This document shows positions 19,653-32,287 of a stretch of DNA of 64,000 nucleotides, one piece after another (position 1 is the stretch's first letter; the number at the start of each line of letters is the position of its first letter). Source of the stretch: Dryas octopetala (lineage: Eukaryota > Streptophyta > Magnoliopsida > Rosales > Rosaceae); contig OY992836.1 of NCBI GenBank assembly GCA_963921425.1, positions 1,627,825 to 1,691,824 of the forward strand, in the 5' to 3' direction. The notes under the pieces were generated by a model. That model did not search any database, was not told the DNA's origin, and saw nothing but the letters and a program-made list of their open reading frames with translations. A program made the position numbers and the translations under genes.

Positions 19653-22081
19653 TGATGAGTGTGCATTTTGCATCACTTTATGATACTAATTCCTTAACCT
19701 AGAGTGTTAGAACTCAATATTTTGTGTTTCTTGTCTTGTTTTTGTGTTTTCAGGTCAAATGAAGCAGAAATGAGAAAAAGAAACAAATGGAGTCATTTTG
19801 GGACATTTCCTGGTCAAACTAGGAAAACGAGTGAAATCCTGGTCAAACCAGGAAAAGTGCAGAAATCCTAGTCAAATGAGGATTCCTAGTCACACTTGGA
19901 AACATCAAGTCCAGAACCATCATTGCGGAGCCAGAAATGAGAAATTCTGATTGAAACAGGAAATCTTGGTTGAACTAGGAAACTTAACCCAACTAGGGAA
20001 ATGAGTCCTAATGACACTAGGAGACCCCAGGGGCAATATGGTCATTACGAGAAGTCGAAATGGATAAGGAATCTTTCATTTTCAAGGAATCCTAGTTGCA
20101 CTAGGAAATGTTGGTAAAAATCAACTCTACAAAGTCAAGGTTCCAGAAGCTTCTAGAAGGTGGTGGACATCCATGGAAATGAATGGAGGGAAGAAATTCA
20201 ATTCAAATGGAAATGAGGGGCAAAATGGGAAGTCAAAAGTCAAGGGCCCATGGGCCTAAGGGATGCCGAACCCAAGATGGGCCATGCATGCACATGCATG
20301 GGCCAAACCCTAGCAGCCCAAGATGTATGCGTAAGGAGCAAGGTGGCAGCCCATGCATGCGCATGCATGCCATGCAAACCCTAGCAGCCAAGAAGCCCTA
20401 TGCGCAAGACCCATGCACAAGCCCAAGATGCAAGCCCAAGGTGGAAGCCCATGGAGTGAAACCCTAGCCCATCTTGTGCAAGCCACTTCAGCCCAACACA
20501 TATGAGCCCAATGCACCATCAAGGTCCAAGACCAACAGCCCATGTGCAAGGAGGGAGGTCCTAGCTGACTTGCATGCGCCACTTAAGCCCAAAAGGACAA
20601 GCCTTTTCCGCAAGCCCATAGCTAGAAACCCTAGCTGATGTCGCAAGCTAGAAAGAGCAGCAAACCCTAGTTGTGCCGCAAGCCCTATCCTTGCCTCTCA
20701 AGGATTTGTCCTCTATATATATCCCATCAATTCAAAACCCTAGGAGACCTACACACTCTTGAGCCGAATTTTCCTTGCCTCCTAGTTTATTTTCTGTTCT
20801 AGGTTTTTAATTTCAGTTTTTAGTTTTGTTATTGTGAGGGCTAGCCGAAAGTTAAGAGAGAGGAAGGAGTGGCGTGGCTACAAGGAAGAGCAACCCTAAG
20901 CCGCAAGCCCTAGCTCACCATAGCCGTGAGCCAATTGCTTGTGCAAGGTGCCTTCTCTTCCTTGTCTTGCCGCAACCCCTCTTGTTGTTTCCCTTCGATT
21001 TTTGTTCTAGTTTTCTATTTTATTGTTGGATTATGCCTCTGAATCTATTTAATTAAGTTTCTGAATTTAATTAGTTTATAGCTTTGGTTCTATTTAATGC
21101 ATGTTTCAGATTCTAATTAGTTTATATTTTTCAATCTAGTTTAGTTGTGTTTCTGATTTTATTTCGTTTATGCTTTTAAGTTTGTTTCCTTTGTGTTTCT
21201 GATTTCTTAGCAAGCATGAATTGGGACTTTGTTTATTGTTGCTGTTTTGTTTTATTTAATTTAGTTGTGTAGTTATTTATTTTATCTTGCATGTTAGTTG
21301 TAGGTCGATTAATGGATTTGCATGTTCTAACAAATCGTTTATTCGTCTCTTGGTCTGTTAGTTTGATGTTTGCATGTATTAAATTTCCACTATCTATTTG
21401 AACCCGTCACTAGTTGTTTGCATCCTTTGACTGGCCACCTTAGGGTAATTGCATCTGGTTTAATTGTTAGGTTTAGCTGTGAAATAGTCAAAGGCACTAA
21501 ACCACAAGTAACAAGGGAATAAGAGATTATTCTTGGTAGTGGGGTTGGGCGACCTCTATAAGGAAATAGTCAAAGCTTATATGTTGTCCATGTTTGACGT
21601 TCTCATAAAACTTAATGACTCCTGCATGGGTAACAGTTGCCTTAGCTTGAACTAGGGAACATGTAGGTTAACTGGCTAAGGAAGGCCCAAGAAGCTCTTA
21701 GTTTATGCATTAGGAGAACAATTGCGAGAAAGTAACTAGCCAAACCTTTTTAGCAGTCAAACTTTAATATGTTGTGTTCAAATTAACTGTCATTAGCCTT
21801 GGATGGTTATTGCATGCTTATCTGATTTGAAACTGAAAACTTAACATTGCAAGATAAAATAAAGGGTGTGTGTGTGTGGTGATGTGTGCGTGTGTTTCCA
21901 TCTTTCATACCCCCCATTTAGTTATTCTAGTGATTAATTGCATTGATTTGTTGTTTATTAACCATTCCTTGTGGAATCGACCTCGTACTTGTACGCTTTG
22001 CTACTAATGCGATTCGTGCACTTGCGAATATACTTGGAATGAGATAAATGTTTATTTTGTTCTAAGAAAACACATTCAACA
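19653..22081 (+). repeat. LTR of the protease-only family, plus orientation
   Basis: A complete LTR of about 2,429 bp runs from TGATGAGTG to TTCAACA and is homologous to the array LTRs with moderate divergence. The palindrome run lies at about 19800-20110, RY motifs at 20280-20380, and the conserved terminal block at about 21960-22035. It is preceded by a polypurine tract, so it was a 3' LTR. It is followed directly by gag sequence without a recognisable primer site, so the 5' leader of the next unit has been deleted. Confidence 0.88.
20714..20722 (+). promoter_or_regulatory. Putative TATA box of the LTR at 19653
   Basis: TATATATAT lies after the GC-rich and RY-motif part and before an AG/CT-rich leader, a normal place for an LTR core promoter. 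Confidence 0.55.
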
Positions 22082-23520
22082 GTGGTGCATTCATGTCCAA
22101 AACTGAAGATGAGGTCAATGAGTTGTTTGAGTCGCTCTCTTTGAATTCTTAACAATGGGATTCCAATCATTCAAAAGGAAGATCAAAGAGAGGGTTGTAT
22201 GAGATAGTTAATACGCCTAACACTATGGAAGGACAGATTGCCGAGATCAAGACAATGATGCAGAAGCTATCACTAGCTCAAGAGAAGAAGATGAGTGTGC
22301 AAGCACAAGGGAATGACGTGGAGCAAGTGAATCAAGTTGGGAACTACCCTAGGGTGCCGTATAATCCATTTTCCAACATTTACAACCCTGGATGGAAGAA
22401 CAACCCCAATTTTAGGTGGAGCAACAACAATAGACAGCAAGCTAGTTGGAGCAACAACAAGCCTTAAGTGCACCATAATGCTGAAAGGTCTAGCTTGGAG
22501 GAGGAGATTGCTCAGATTGCTCAAAGCACCACTTCCCTAGCTCAAAGCACCAACGCATTTATGAACCAAACCGATCAGTAGATGCAAGCCAATTCAAAGG
22601 CTATTGAGAACTTAGAGAGTCAAGTGGGGCAGATTGCTACAACTTTAGGGCAAAGAGAGAAGGGGAAGCTACTTAGTCAGCCCGTCGTCAACCCAAAGAA
22701 TGAGGAGCATGTGAATGCTATTCTGAAGACAACTCCAAGAAAGAGGGTGAGAGTAATCAAGACCAAGGAGGTGATTGAGATCATGGATAGTGAGGAAGAA
22801 GAGGATCCAATTATGACTGAAAAATATGAGGAGATGCGCGTGATCCCTCTCATTTCGGACATTGATGTCACTAAGTTTCCAGCAACCATGAGGGAATTGA
22901 AGTCAATTGAGAAGAAGGTTGAGGAGTAAGGGCATAGTCACAACGTTCCTAGGGAGATTTGTGGTTATCTCTTCATGACTCATCCAACAAAGAAGAGAGA
23001 TCCGGGCACATTGATCATACCTTGCAGCATAGGAGAGCATCGGATTGAGAAGGCCGTGATTGACAGTGGCTCAGCTATCAATGTTATGTCGCTTTGTGTG
23101 TTAAAGAAGCTTGGGTTCGTGGAAGCCGTTTTGCACCCGTTTGAGTCGACTATTCGCTTCGCCAACTCTTCGGTTGAAGAAGCCCTTGGTATGCTTGTTG
23201 ACGTTTTGGTTAAATGTTGAAGTTTATTAATTCTCTTTGATTTCATAGTGCTAGATGTTCCAAGACTTCCGGGAGACATGTCTATCCTTCGTGGGAGGCC
23301 ATTCTTGTGCACCGTTAACATGGAGTACAAGGCGATGAAGTGCTTAATGCACTGCCATAGAAACCACCAAGAAGTGTGCCAACTCACTTCTGAGCTTTTG
23401 GACAGCAAGGAGATCACCTATTGTGGAGATGAGAAGGAAGAGATGAAGAATCTCCTCAAATCGTTGTTGGGGGATGTCGAGAGTACCAATGGGAAGAAAA
23501 AGAAGAAAGAACACACGTAG
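22082..23520 (+). pseudogene. Broken gag C-terminus and retropepsin of a protease-only family member
   Basis: Frames encode in order a gag C-terminal region (ELFESLSLNS, then YNPGWKNNPNFRW near 22385), a helical segment (ENLESQVGQIATTLG), the acidic linker (MDSEEEEDP) and a retropepsin with DSGSAINVMS near 23065. This copy keeps more gag than the left array. It carries several in-frame stops: at about 22150 and 22927 (CAA to TAA by comparison with relatives), 22579 (CAG to TAG) and 23218 (Arg codon to TGA). Several are C-to-T type. The upstream gag, start codon and primer site are missing. It cannot be translated as a whole. Confidence 0.8.
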
Positions 23521-24010
23521 AGGAGTGGCAATGTCAGGCTGAAGACAGAAAACCAAGCGCTGATTGGGAGGCAACCCAAGTTTTTATTTTCAAGAATCCA
23601 GAAGAAGCTAATAAAGACCAAGGAGGCCGCGCCAACCCTTGGAGTGTCCAACTTGCGTGAGCAAGTAAACAATTTCCTTATTTGCTTCATAAGATAATTT
23701 TCATTTTAGTTGTGTGTTTATTTGGTTTTGGATAATTGCAATTTCTCATTTTACTTATTTTGAGCATTTATGCACTTATGTTTTATACATTGAGGGCAAT
23801 GTATCATTTAAGTTTGGGGGGGAAGACATTTGTTTTTGTTTTATTTGGTGTTTTTAGGGTGTCAAACCCACATCAAAATGCACTTTTTCTTTAGATTTCA
23901 TCCACCTAAGTGATAGATTTGAATCTTTAGAAGTGTGCAACATTATTTTAAAAACAAAGTTTTTGAGTCTTTTTGTTTGTTTTGGGTAGTCTTGAGTCCC
24001 TAACTAATTG
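23521..24010 (+). other. Non-coding tail after the protease, cut by satellite DNA
   Basis: Homologous to 2060-2562 (reverse complement) and to 29388-29940. It contains GTTTGGGGGGGAAG near 23811, an internal purine tract. Homology stops after AACTAATTG at 24010, where the satellite begins. Confidence 0.7.
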
Positions 24011-26492
24011 ACAAAAACATTATTTTGGTGCATACTTGTTCCAATTTCGTCCAAATTGCACCAAAAACGTGCCCGGTTGGCAAGAAAGACTTGGGGAAGC
24101 ACTTTCTCAAGTTAGGATTAGCGTCCTAGCCCTATTGAACCACATTTGGTGTTAAAAACGCACGAAAACATTATTTTGGCGCATACTTGTTCCAATTTAA
24201 TCCAAATTGCACCAAAAATGTGTCTGGTTGGCAAGAAAGGCATGGGGAAACACTTTCTCATGTTAGGAATAGCGTTCTAGACCTGTTGAACCATATTTGG
24301 TTTTAAGAACGCACGAAAACATTATTTTGGTGCATACTTGTTCCAATTTCGTCCAAATTGCACAAAAAGCGTGCCCGGTTGGCAAGAAAGACATGGGGAA
24401 ACAGTTTCTCATGTTAAGATTAGCGTTCTAGACCTATTGACCCACATTTGGTGTTAAGAACGCACGAAATCATTATTTTGGTGCATAGTTGTTTCAATTT
24501 CGTCCAAATTATACCAAAAATATACCCGGTTGTCAAGAAAGACATGGGAAAGCACTTTCTCATGTTAGGATTAGCGTTCTAGACCTATTGAACCATATTT
24601 GGTTTTAAAAACACACGAAAACATTATTTTGGTGCATACTTGTTCTAATTTCGTCCAAATTGCACAAAAAACTTGCCTGGTTGGTAAGAAAGACATGAGG
24701 CAGCACTTTCTCATGTTAGGATTAGCGTTCTAAACCTATTACCCAAATTTGGTGTTAAGAACACACGAAAACATTATTTTTCCAATTTCGTCCAAATTGC
24801 ACAAAAAATATGCCCGATTGGCAAGAAAGACATAGGGAAGCACTTTCTCATATTAGGATTAGCGTTCTAGACCTATTGAACCACATTTGGTGTTATGAAC
24901 GCACGAAAACGTTATTCCGGTGTATACTTGTACTAATTTCGTCAAAATTGCAGCAAAAACGTGCCCGGTTGGCAAGAAAGACATGGGGAAACGCTTTCTC
25001 ATGTTAGGATTAACGTTCTAGACCTATTGAACCATATTCGGTTTTAAGAACACACGTAAACATTATTTTGGGGCATACTTGTTCCAATTTCGTCTAAATT
25101 GCACAAAAAAAGCACCCAGTTGGCAAGAAAGACATGGGGAATCGCTTTCTCATGTTAAGATTAGCGTTCTAAACCTATTCACCCAAATTTGTTGTTAAAA
25201 ACACACGAAAACATTATTTTGGTGCATACTTGTTCCAATTTCCTCCAAATTGCACAAAAAATATGCTCGGTTGGCAAGAAAGACATAGGGAAGCACTTTC
25301 TCATGTTAGGATTAGCATTTTAGACCAATTGAACCACATTTGGTGTTAAGAACGCACGAAAACATCATTTTGGTGCACACATGTTTCAATTTCGTCCACA
25401 TTGCACCAAAAATATGCCCGGTTGGCAAGAAAGACATGGGGAAGCACTTTCTCATATTAGGAATAGCGTTCTAAACCAATTGAACCACATTTAGGTTAAA
25501 AACGCACGAAAACATTATTTTTGTGCATACTTCCAATTTCGTCCAAATTGCACAAAAAATGTGCCTGGTTGGCAAGAAAGACATGGGGAACCACCTTCTC
25601 ATGTTAGGATTAGCGTTCTAAACTTATTGACACACATTTGGTGTTAAGAACGCACGAAAACATTATTTTGGCGCATAGTTGTTCCAATTTCGTCCAAATT
25701 ACACCAAAAATATGCCCAGTTGGAAAGAAAGACATGGGGAAGCACTTTCAGATGTTAGGACCAGCATTCTAGACCTATTGAACAACATTTTGGGTTAAGA
25801 ACGCACAAAAACATTATTTTGGTGCATACTTGTTCCAATTTCGTCCAAATTGTACCAAAAACGTGCCCGGTTGGCAAGAAAAACATGGGGAAGCACTTTC
25901 TCATATTAGGAGTAGCGTTCAACATCTATTGAACTACATTTGGTATTATGAACGCACAAAAACGTTATTTCGGGGCATACTTGTACAAATTTCGTCCAAA
26001 TTTCACCAAAAACGTGCTAGGTTGGCAAGAAAGACATGGGGAAACACTTTCTCATGTTTGGAATAGCGTTCTAGACCTAATGAACCATATTTGGCGTTAA
26101 GAACGCACAAAAAGATTATTTTGGTGCATACATGTTCCAATTTCGTCCAAATTGCACAAAAAACGAGCCTGGTTGGCGAGAAAGACATGGGGAAGCACTT
26201 TCTCATGTTAGGATTAGCGTTTTAGACCTATTGAACCACATTTGGTGTTATGAACGCAAGAAAACGTTATTCCGGTGTATACTTGTACTAATTTCGTCAA
26301 AATTGCAGCAAAAATGTGCCTGGTTGGCAAGAAAGACATGGGGAAGCAGTTTCTCATGTTATGATTAGCGTTCTAGACCTATTGAACCACATTTGATGTT
26401 ATGAACGCACGTAAACGTTATTCAGGTGCATACTTGTACCAATTTAATCCAAATTGCACAAAAAAGTTCCCGGTTGGCAAGAAAGACATGGG
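24011..26492. repeat. 151-bp tandem satellite, about 17 monomers
   Basis: The landmark word GCCCGGTTGGCAAGAAAGAC or a variant recurs at 24071, 24222, 24373, 24524, 24675, 24812, 24963, 25114, 25265, 25416, 25563, 25714, 25865, 26016, 26167, 26318 and 26468. Spacing is 151 bp in nearly all steps, with 137, 147 and 150 as exceptions. Monomers differ by roughly a tenth of positions. The array starts inside the tail of one retroelement and ends exactly at the next LTR. Open frames within it are repeats of the unit and not genes. Confidence 0.95.
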
Positions 26493-28165
26493 TGATGAGT
26501 GTGCATTTTGCGTCTCTTTACGATACTAATTCCTTGTCCTAGAGTGTTAGAAGTCGATATTTTGTGTTTGTTGTCTTGTTTTTATGTTTTTAGGTCAAAT
26601 GAAGCATAAATAGGAAAAAATGAGCAAATGGAGCCGTTTTGGAACATTTCCTAGTCAAACTAGGAAAATAGGTAAATTCCTGGTCAAACCAGGAAAAGAG
26701 CAGAAATCCTAGTCAAATGAGGATTCCTAGTCACACGAGGAAACATCAAACCCAGAACCATCATTATCAAGCCAAAAAAGAGAAATCTTAATTGGAGCAG
26801 GAATTCCTAGTTGAACTAGGAAACCTAACCGTACTAGGGAAATGAGTCTTAATGAGACTAGGAGTCACTAGGGGTAATATGGTCATTATGAGAAGTTAGA
26901 ATGGACAAGGAATCCTTCATGTACAAGGAATCCTAGTTGGACTAGGAAAGGTTGGTCAAAGTCAACTCAATCAAGTCAAGGTTCCAGAAGCTTCTAGATG
27001 GTATTGGGCATCCATGAAATCAAATGGAGTTAAGAAATGAATTCGAATCCAAGGGTCAACTATGACATGTCATGAAGTCAAAGTCAAATGGGGGGAGAAA
27101 TTGGAAGTCACAGTCAATGGTCAAGGGTCAAGTATGACATGTCATTAAGTCCAATGGGCCATGGGCCTATGTGAATGCCGAAGTCATTAGGTGGCAGCCA
27201 TGCATGCGCAAGCTTACAGTCCATTCCTTGAAACACTAAAGCCCATTGCGCCAAGTCCATCCATGCAGCCCATGCACATGTGTAAGTGAAACCCTAAAGG
27301 CCTATGCACATGTCACTTAAGCCCAATGAGCCAAGCCTATGCCGCACAGCCCATGGATTCCAAACCCTAGCCTTGCCGCACACTCCTAAGCCTTGCCTCA
27401 CAAGGATTTCTCTCTCACCTCTATATATACATCCTATTCTCTCATAATTCGAGTCCACATAATTCATTCATTCAAATTTTCAGAGAGAGAGAGAGAGAGG
27501 CCGAAAGTTAGAGTGAGAGAGCGAGACAGAACCCCTTGCTGCAAGCCCTAGTTCACCCTAGCCGTGAGCCCGCCTGCTTGTGTGAGGTCTCCTTCTTCTC
27601 CTCTTCTCACTGCAGCCCCCTAGTGATGATTTCTTTGGTTTTTTCAATTTTCTTTTCTTCTGGAATTCTAGTTTATAATTGTTTGTTTAATTAGTGTGTT
27701 AGCCAACATGGATTGGGAATTTGTTTATGTTATTCAGATTTTATTTTCTATTTTAATTATGTAGTTTATTATTCTATATTGCATGTTAGTTGTAGGCTAA
27801 TTATTGAATATGCCATGCTTTAACAAATTGTTTATCCATCTCTTGATGAATTAATTTGATGTTTGCGTGTATCAAATTCTCATTATCTATTTGAATCCAT
27901 TCACTATGTGTATGCGTCCTTTGACTGGCCACCTTAGGATAATTGCATTTAGTTTATTTGTTAGGTTTAGTTGTAAAATAGTCAAAGACACTAAATCATA
28001 ACTAACAAAGGAATAAGAAATTGTGCTTGATAATGGTTTCGTAGGACCTCTACAAGAAAATAGTCAAAGCTTGTATGTTGTGCGTGTTTAACGTTCTCAT
28101 AAATCTTAATAACTCTTGCATGGGTAACAGCTGCCTTAGCTTAGTACTAGGGAACATGTAAGTCA
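26493..28165 (+). repeat. Diverged LTR of the protease-only family, 3' end deleted
   Basis: It starts with TGATGAGTGTGC directly after the satellite, without a polypurine tract. It shows the palindrome run (26660-26960), a TATA-like TATATATA at 27422, and an AG repeat leader near 27485. It ends at about 28165 after GGGAACATGTAAGTCATTGGCT, where it joins gag sequence at a short shared GGCT/GCTC word. The last 400 bp or so of the LTR and the leader are therefore deleted. Confidence 0.8.
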
Positions 28166-29387
28166 TTGGCTCAAGAGAAGTTGATGGGTGTGCAAGCACA
28201 AGGGAATGACGTGGAGCAAGTGAATCAGGTTGGAAGCTATCCTAGGGTGTCGTACGACCCTTATTCCAACACTTACAACCTGGATGGAAGAACAACCCCA
28301 ATTTTAGGTGGAGCAACAATAATGGACAACAAGCTAGTGCGAGCAACAAAAAGCCTTATGTGCACTCGAATGCCGAGAGGACTAGCTTGGAGGAGAAGAT
28401 CGCTCAGATTGCTCAAAGCACCAACGCCTTCACGAACCGAACCGAGCAGCAGATGCAAGCTAACTCAGAAGCTATTGCAAACTTAGAGAGTCAAGTGGGT
28501 CAGATTGCTACTACTTTGGGTCATAGGGAGAAGGGAAAGCTACCTAGTCAGCCCGTTGTCAACAATGAGGAGCATGTGAATGCCATTCTGAAGACAACTC
28601 CAAGAAAGAGGGTGAGAGTAATCAAGACTAAGGAGATGATTGAGATCATGGATAGTGAGGAAGAGGAAGATCTGATCCTGACTGAAGAATACGTGGATAC
28701 GAGCGTGATTCCCCTCATTCTGGACATCGATGTCGTCAAGTTTCCAGCAACCATGAGGGAATTGAAGTCATTGAGAAGAAGGTTGAGGAGCAAGGGCATA
28801 GTCACAATGTTCCTAGGGAGATTTGTGGTTATCGTTTTGCAACTTATCCAATCAAGAAGAGAGATCCGGGCTCGTTGGTCATACCTTGCAGCATAGGGGA
28901 GTATCAAATTGAGAAGGCCTTAATTGACAATGGCTCAGCTATCAATGTTATGCCGCTGGTTGTGTTTAAGAAGCTTGGGTTTGTAAAAGCTGATTTGTAC
29001 CCATTTGAGTCGAACATTCGCTTCGCCAACTCTTCGGTCGAAAAAGCCCTCGGTATACTTGTTGACGTTTTGGTTAGATGTCATAATTTACTAATTCCCT
29101 CTGATTTCATCGTGCTAGATATTCTGAGACTTCCTGGTGACGTGTCCATTCTTCTTGGGAGGCCATTCTTGTGCACCTCTAACATGGAGTACAAGGCAAT
29201 GGAGTGCTTAATTAAGATTCGTCACAACACCAAGCAAGAGGTGTACCGACTCACTTCCGAGCCTCCGCAAAGTGAGGAGATCACCTATTATGGAGATGAG
29301 AAGGAAGAGATGGATAATCTCTTCAAACCGTTCTTAGGGGATGTCGAGAGTAACAATGGGAAGAAGAACAAGAAAAGACGCAAGTAG
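28166..29387 (+). pseudogene. Frameshifted gag C-terminus and retropepsin
   Basis: Domain order equals that at 22082-23520: gag end (VNQVGSYPRV), helical NLESQVGQIATTLG, acidic linker, retropepsin with DNGSAINVMP at about 28930 and LLGRPF near 29155, and a lysine-rich end. A one-base deletion relative to the relatives at about 28770 separates the linker frame from the protease frame; an earlier shift lies near 28280. The protease half (28875-29387) is otherwise open. Confidence 0.8.
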
Positions 29388-30389
29388 AGGAGTGGCAATG
29401 TCAGGCTGAAGACAGAAAACCAAGCGCTAATTGGGAGGCAACCCAAGTTTTTATTTCCAAGAATCCAGAAGAAGCCGTTGAAGACCAAGGAGGCCCTGCC
29501 TACCCATGGAGTGTCCACACTCGCATGTGCAAGTAAACAATTTCCTTATTTTTGCTTCATAAGACTATTTTCATTTTAGTTGTGTTTTGGATAGTTGCAA
29601 TTTCCCTTTTTACTTATTTTGAGCATTCATGCATTTATTTCGTATACATTGAGGGAAATGTATCATTTAAGTGTAAGGGGAAAGGCATTTGTCATTTGTT
29701 TGTGTTTTTAGGTTAGGAAAAAAAAAATTTTGTTTATTTGGTGTTTTTAAGTTAGAAAAAAAAAAAATTTTGTTTTTAAACTTAGGGTGTTATAGCCACA
29801 TCAAAATGCACTTTTTCTTTAGATTTCATCCACCTTAATGATGAATTTGAATCTTTAGAAGTGTGCGACATTGTTTTAAAAACAAAGTTTTTGAGTTTTT
29901 TTGTTGGTTTTGAGTAGTTTTGAGTCCCTAACTAATTGTTTTGATTATGTGTGATTGTTATGAGCATGTTTATTTTGTGCGTATATTTGGTGTTCTTTTA
30001 TTTCTAATAGTGTTCCGTAACATATCTTGCAATTCTATGTCATTTGGCTTTGTTGATATGAATTTAGGTAGTGATTCGCATTACTAATAATTTATATGCA
30101 TAATAGAGTAGACTTGCATGACCTAAGTGAGATTTTGAGCCTTATTCTTAAATTCTTGAGTGTCCACGCCACTCGAATTCTATTGTTGTCATATAAGTCG
30201 TTGTTTTGATCTCATTATCTTTCATTTGGTCAATTGCTTGGAATTTACATAATCATGAATCAATGAGCTAGTACTCTTATCTTGTGTACACAAAGCATGT
30301 TGTATTTGCATGACTCTTGAGAAATGAATTTAGGCCTTTTTTGTGTAGCCCGTTGTTGCTCCTTTTTGTACAACTTGTTTTACTTGGAA
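29388..30389 (+). other. Non-coding 3' tail of the element, truncated
   Basis: It corresponds in reverse complement to about 1530-2560 of the left array and fades at about 30350, before the polypurine tract would be reached. No gene is visible. Confidence 0.65.
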
Positions 30390-30683
30390 TTTAGAAACGA
30401 ATACCAAGTTGTAGCTCGTAAGTATACGAATCGCTCATGTAAGCATAGCATATAAGTACGAGGTCGATCCCACGAGGAATAGGTAAATATACAGCAAACC
30501 AATTCAACTTACCAATTAGAATCACCAAACACACACACGGCAGAGGGTTTGTAGATAATGAAACTTACGCACACCACATACACACACACACACACACACA
30601 AACAATTGCAATGCTAATAATTCAGAATCCACCACCAATTGATGGAAAGACAACCAAGCAATTCAAGATAACGCATAAATGTA
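30390..30683 (-). repeat. Terminal part of another Athila-like LTR (minus) with CA microsatellite
   Basis: The stretch around 30420-30490 holds the conserved end block of the Athila-like LTRs (TACGAGGTCGATCCCACGAG). A CA repeat lies at about 30571-30600. It is cut at 30684 by the start of the PIF/Harbinger element. Confidence 0.6.
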
Positions 30684-30997
30684 GGGTCCGTTTGGCACTG
30701 CTTCTTAGGAAGCGCTTTTGCGTTGTAGCGCTTTTGCCAGTAGCACTTCTTACTGGACTTTTACACATAAGCAGTTTGTCATTTCGCTATTAACATAGAA
30801 GTGCTTTTACACTGTACAAAAGTGCTTTTGTTGACGTTTGGTTGTCTAAAGAAAAAGTGCTTTTATTTTATTATACGATTTAAGATTTCTAAAATAAAAA
30901 TAAAAGATAATACGTTAAAAATTATAACAAATCAAATTGTAAAACGATTGTTGAAAGAAAATGAATTTGCTAATGACAATCAAATTTATCACTAGTA

Positions 30998-32287
30998 TCA
31001 ACCCGACATAAGATGATTTGCAATCTTCTCGCGTTCGTCATTCATCTCTCTGCCATGAGTTAAATTATTTTGTTCACCTTCTTCTCTTGTAATTGATCCC
31101 TCATCTTCCGGGGGAAGTAGATCATCATCATCATCATACGGTCTAAACTCCGGATCTGTCATGGAATGAATTCTAATGAAGTTGTGAATCGCCATCGAAG
31201 CAACAACAATTTGTACTTGTTTTTCCAAAGAAAAGTTATGAATTTGGCGTATCATTCTCCAACAATTTTCTAAACACCAAATGTCCTTTCAATTGTGCAT
31301 CGTAGCGATGGATGTCTATGATTAAAGTTTTTTTTTTTCCTCTTGGTTGACTTCCACGTTGAAAATCAGAAAGATGATATCGCTCACCTTTATAAGGTCC
31401 TAAATATCCTTTTATCTGTGGATAACCAGCATCAACTAGATAGTATTTACCTAAAAAAAAAATGATTATTATTTGTCAACTTATAAATAAGCAATATTTT
31501 TAACTTGAATTTAAGTTAATATTTACTAACATGTAGGTGGATGAGGAAATTTCAAATTTGGCCTTCTTAAGGCCTCTACAAATATACATGCATCATGAGC
31601 AGCGCCTTCCCATCCAACCCATGCAAATGTATAACACATATTAAAGTCACATACAGCCATAACATTTTGTGTAGCGATGCCTTTTCTACCAATATAAGGT
31701 ATTTGCCTTTCTCTAGGTACAATAATGGGTATATGTGTCCCGTCAATTGCCCCAATACAATCTTTGAAGTATGGCCAAAATCGATTATCTTCTTTAATTT
31801 TATCTGGAACTCTCATAAATTGTGGATCACGTGGACTTATGACATCGATAGCCAGGCGAGAAATCGCATCTAATACTATCCTAAACCACCTAGACACAGT
31901 CTCTCCCGAGTGTTGGAACCTCTCTTGCACCATCCTATTAGTAAATCCATGGCCAATTATGATAAGAAACATGGCTAATGCCTCCACTGCTGGTATTTCT
32001 CCACCTTCTTTCAAGCCATATTTATCTATAAGGGTCCCTAACAATTCTTTAAACACTTGTTTTTCCATCCTAAATTGTTCATAGCACCTTATCTCATGAC
32101 CGTTTAAAACCTCCATTACCCATTTGTATCCAGAATGAGAAGAAGTCCTGCATGGTTCTTTACCAACGTATTTAATCCATTCAGAAACAACTACAATGCA
32201 TGTAAGAGATATCAATTGATAAAATTCATCATCGCTCTCATCTGTAGAAGTGTGTGTATCATCACTATCACTGTTGCTAGAATTCAT
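30998..32287 (-). pseudogene. PIF/Harbinger DDE transposase, inactivated
   Basis: Exon 1 starts at the ATG at 32287, and an intron (about 31451-31530, GT...AG) follows. The DDE domain shows the first Asp in DCIGAIDGTHIPI, the second in WEGAAHDACIF, then KYYLVDAGYPQIKGYLGPY after the intron. The third acidic residue would be the Glu of ERTFGV near 31290. After that comes an in-frame TAG in place of the usual Trp codon, with a further frame change a few bases on; an A run near 31330 also shifts the frame. The C-terminal part (VVASMAIHNFIRI, then an Asp-rich tail) is readable at 30998-31255. The enzyme would cut and join DNA at TWA targets in the family; this copy cannot. Confidence 0.85.

Noticed and set aside
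24810..26368. Several open frames with similar peptides (LARKTWGNAFSC type)
   Set aside because: They are translations of the 151-bp satellite; the unit length is not a multiple of three, so frames shift from monomer to monomer.
24011..26492. CRISPR-like array
   Set aside because: Repeats are directly adjacent without unique spacers and the context is plant retrotransposon DNA.
31595..32084. Plus-strand frames opposite the PIF transposase
   Set aside because: They are complement-strand shadows of the conserved DDE exon.
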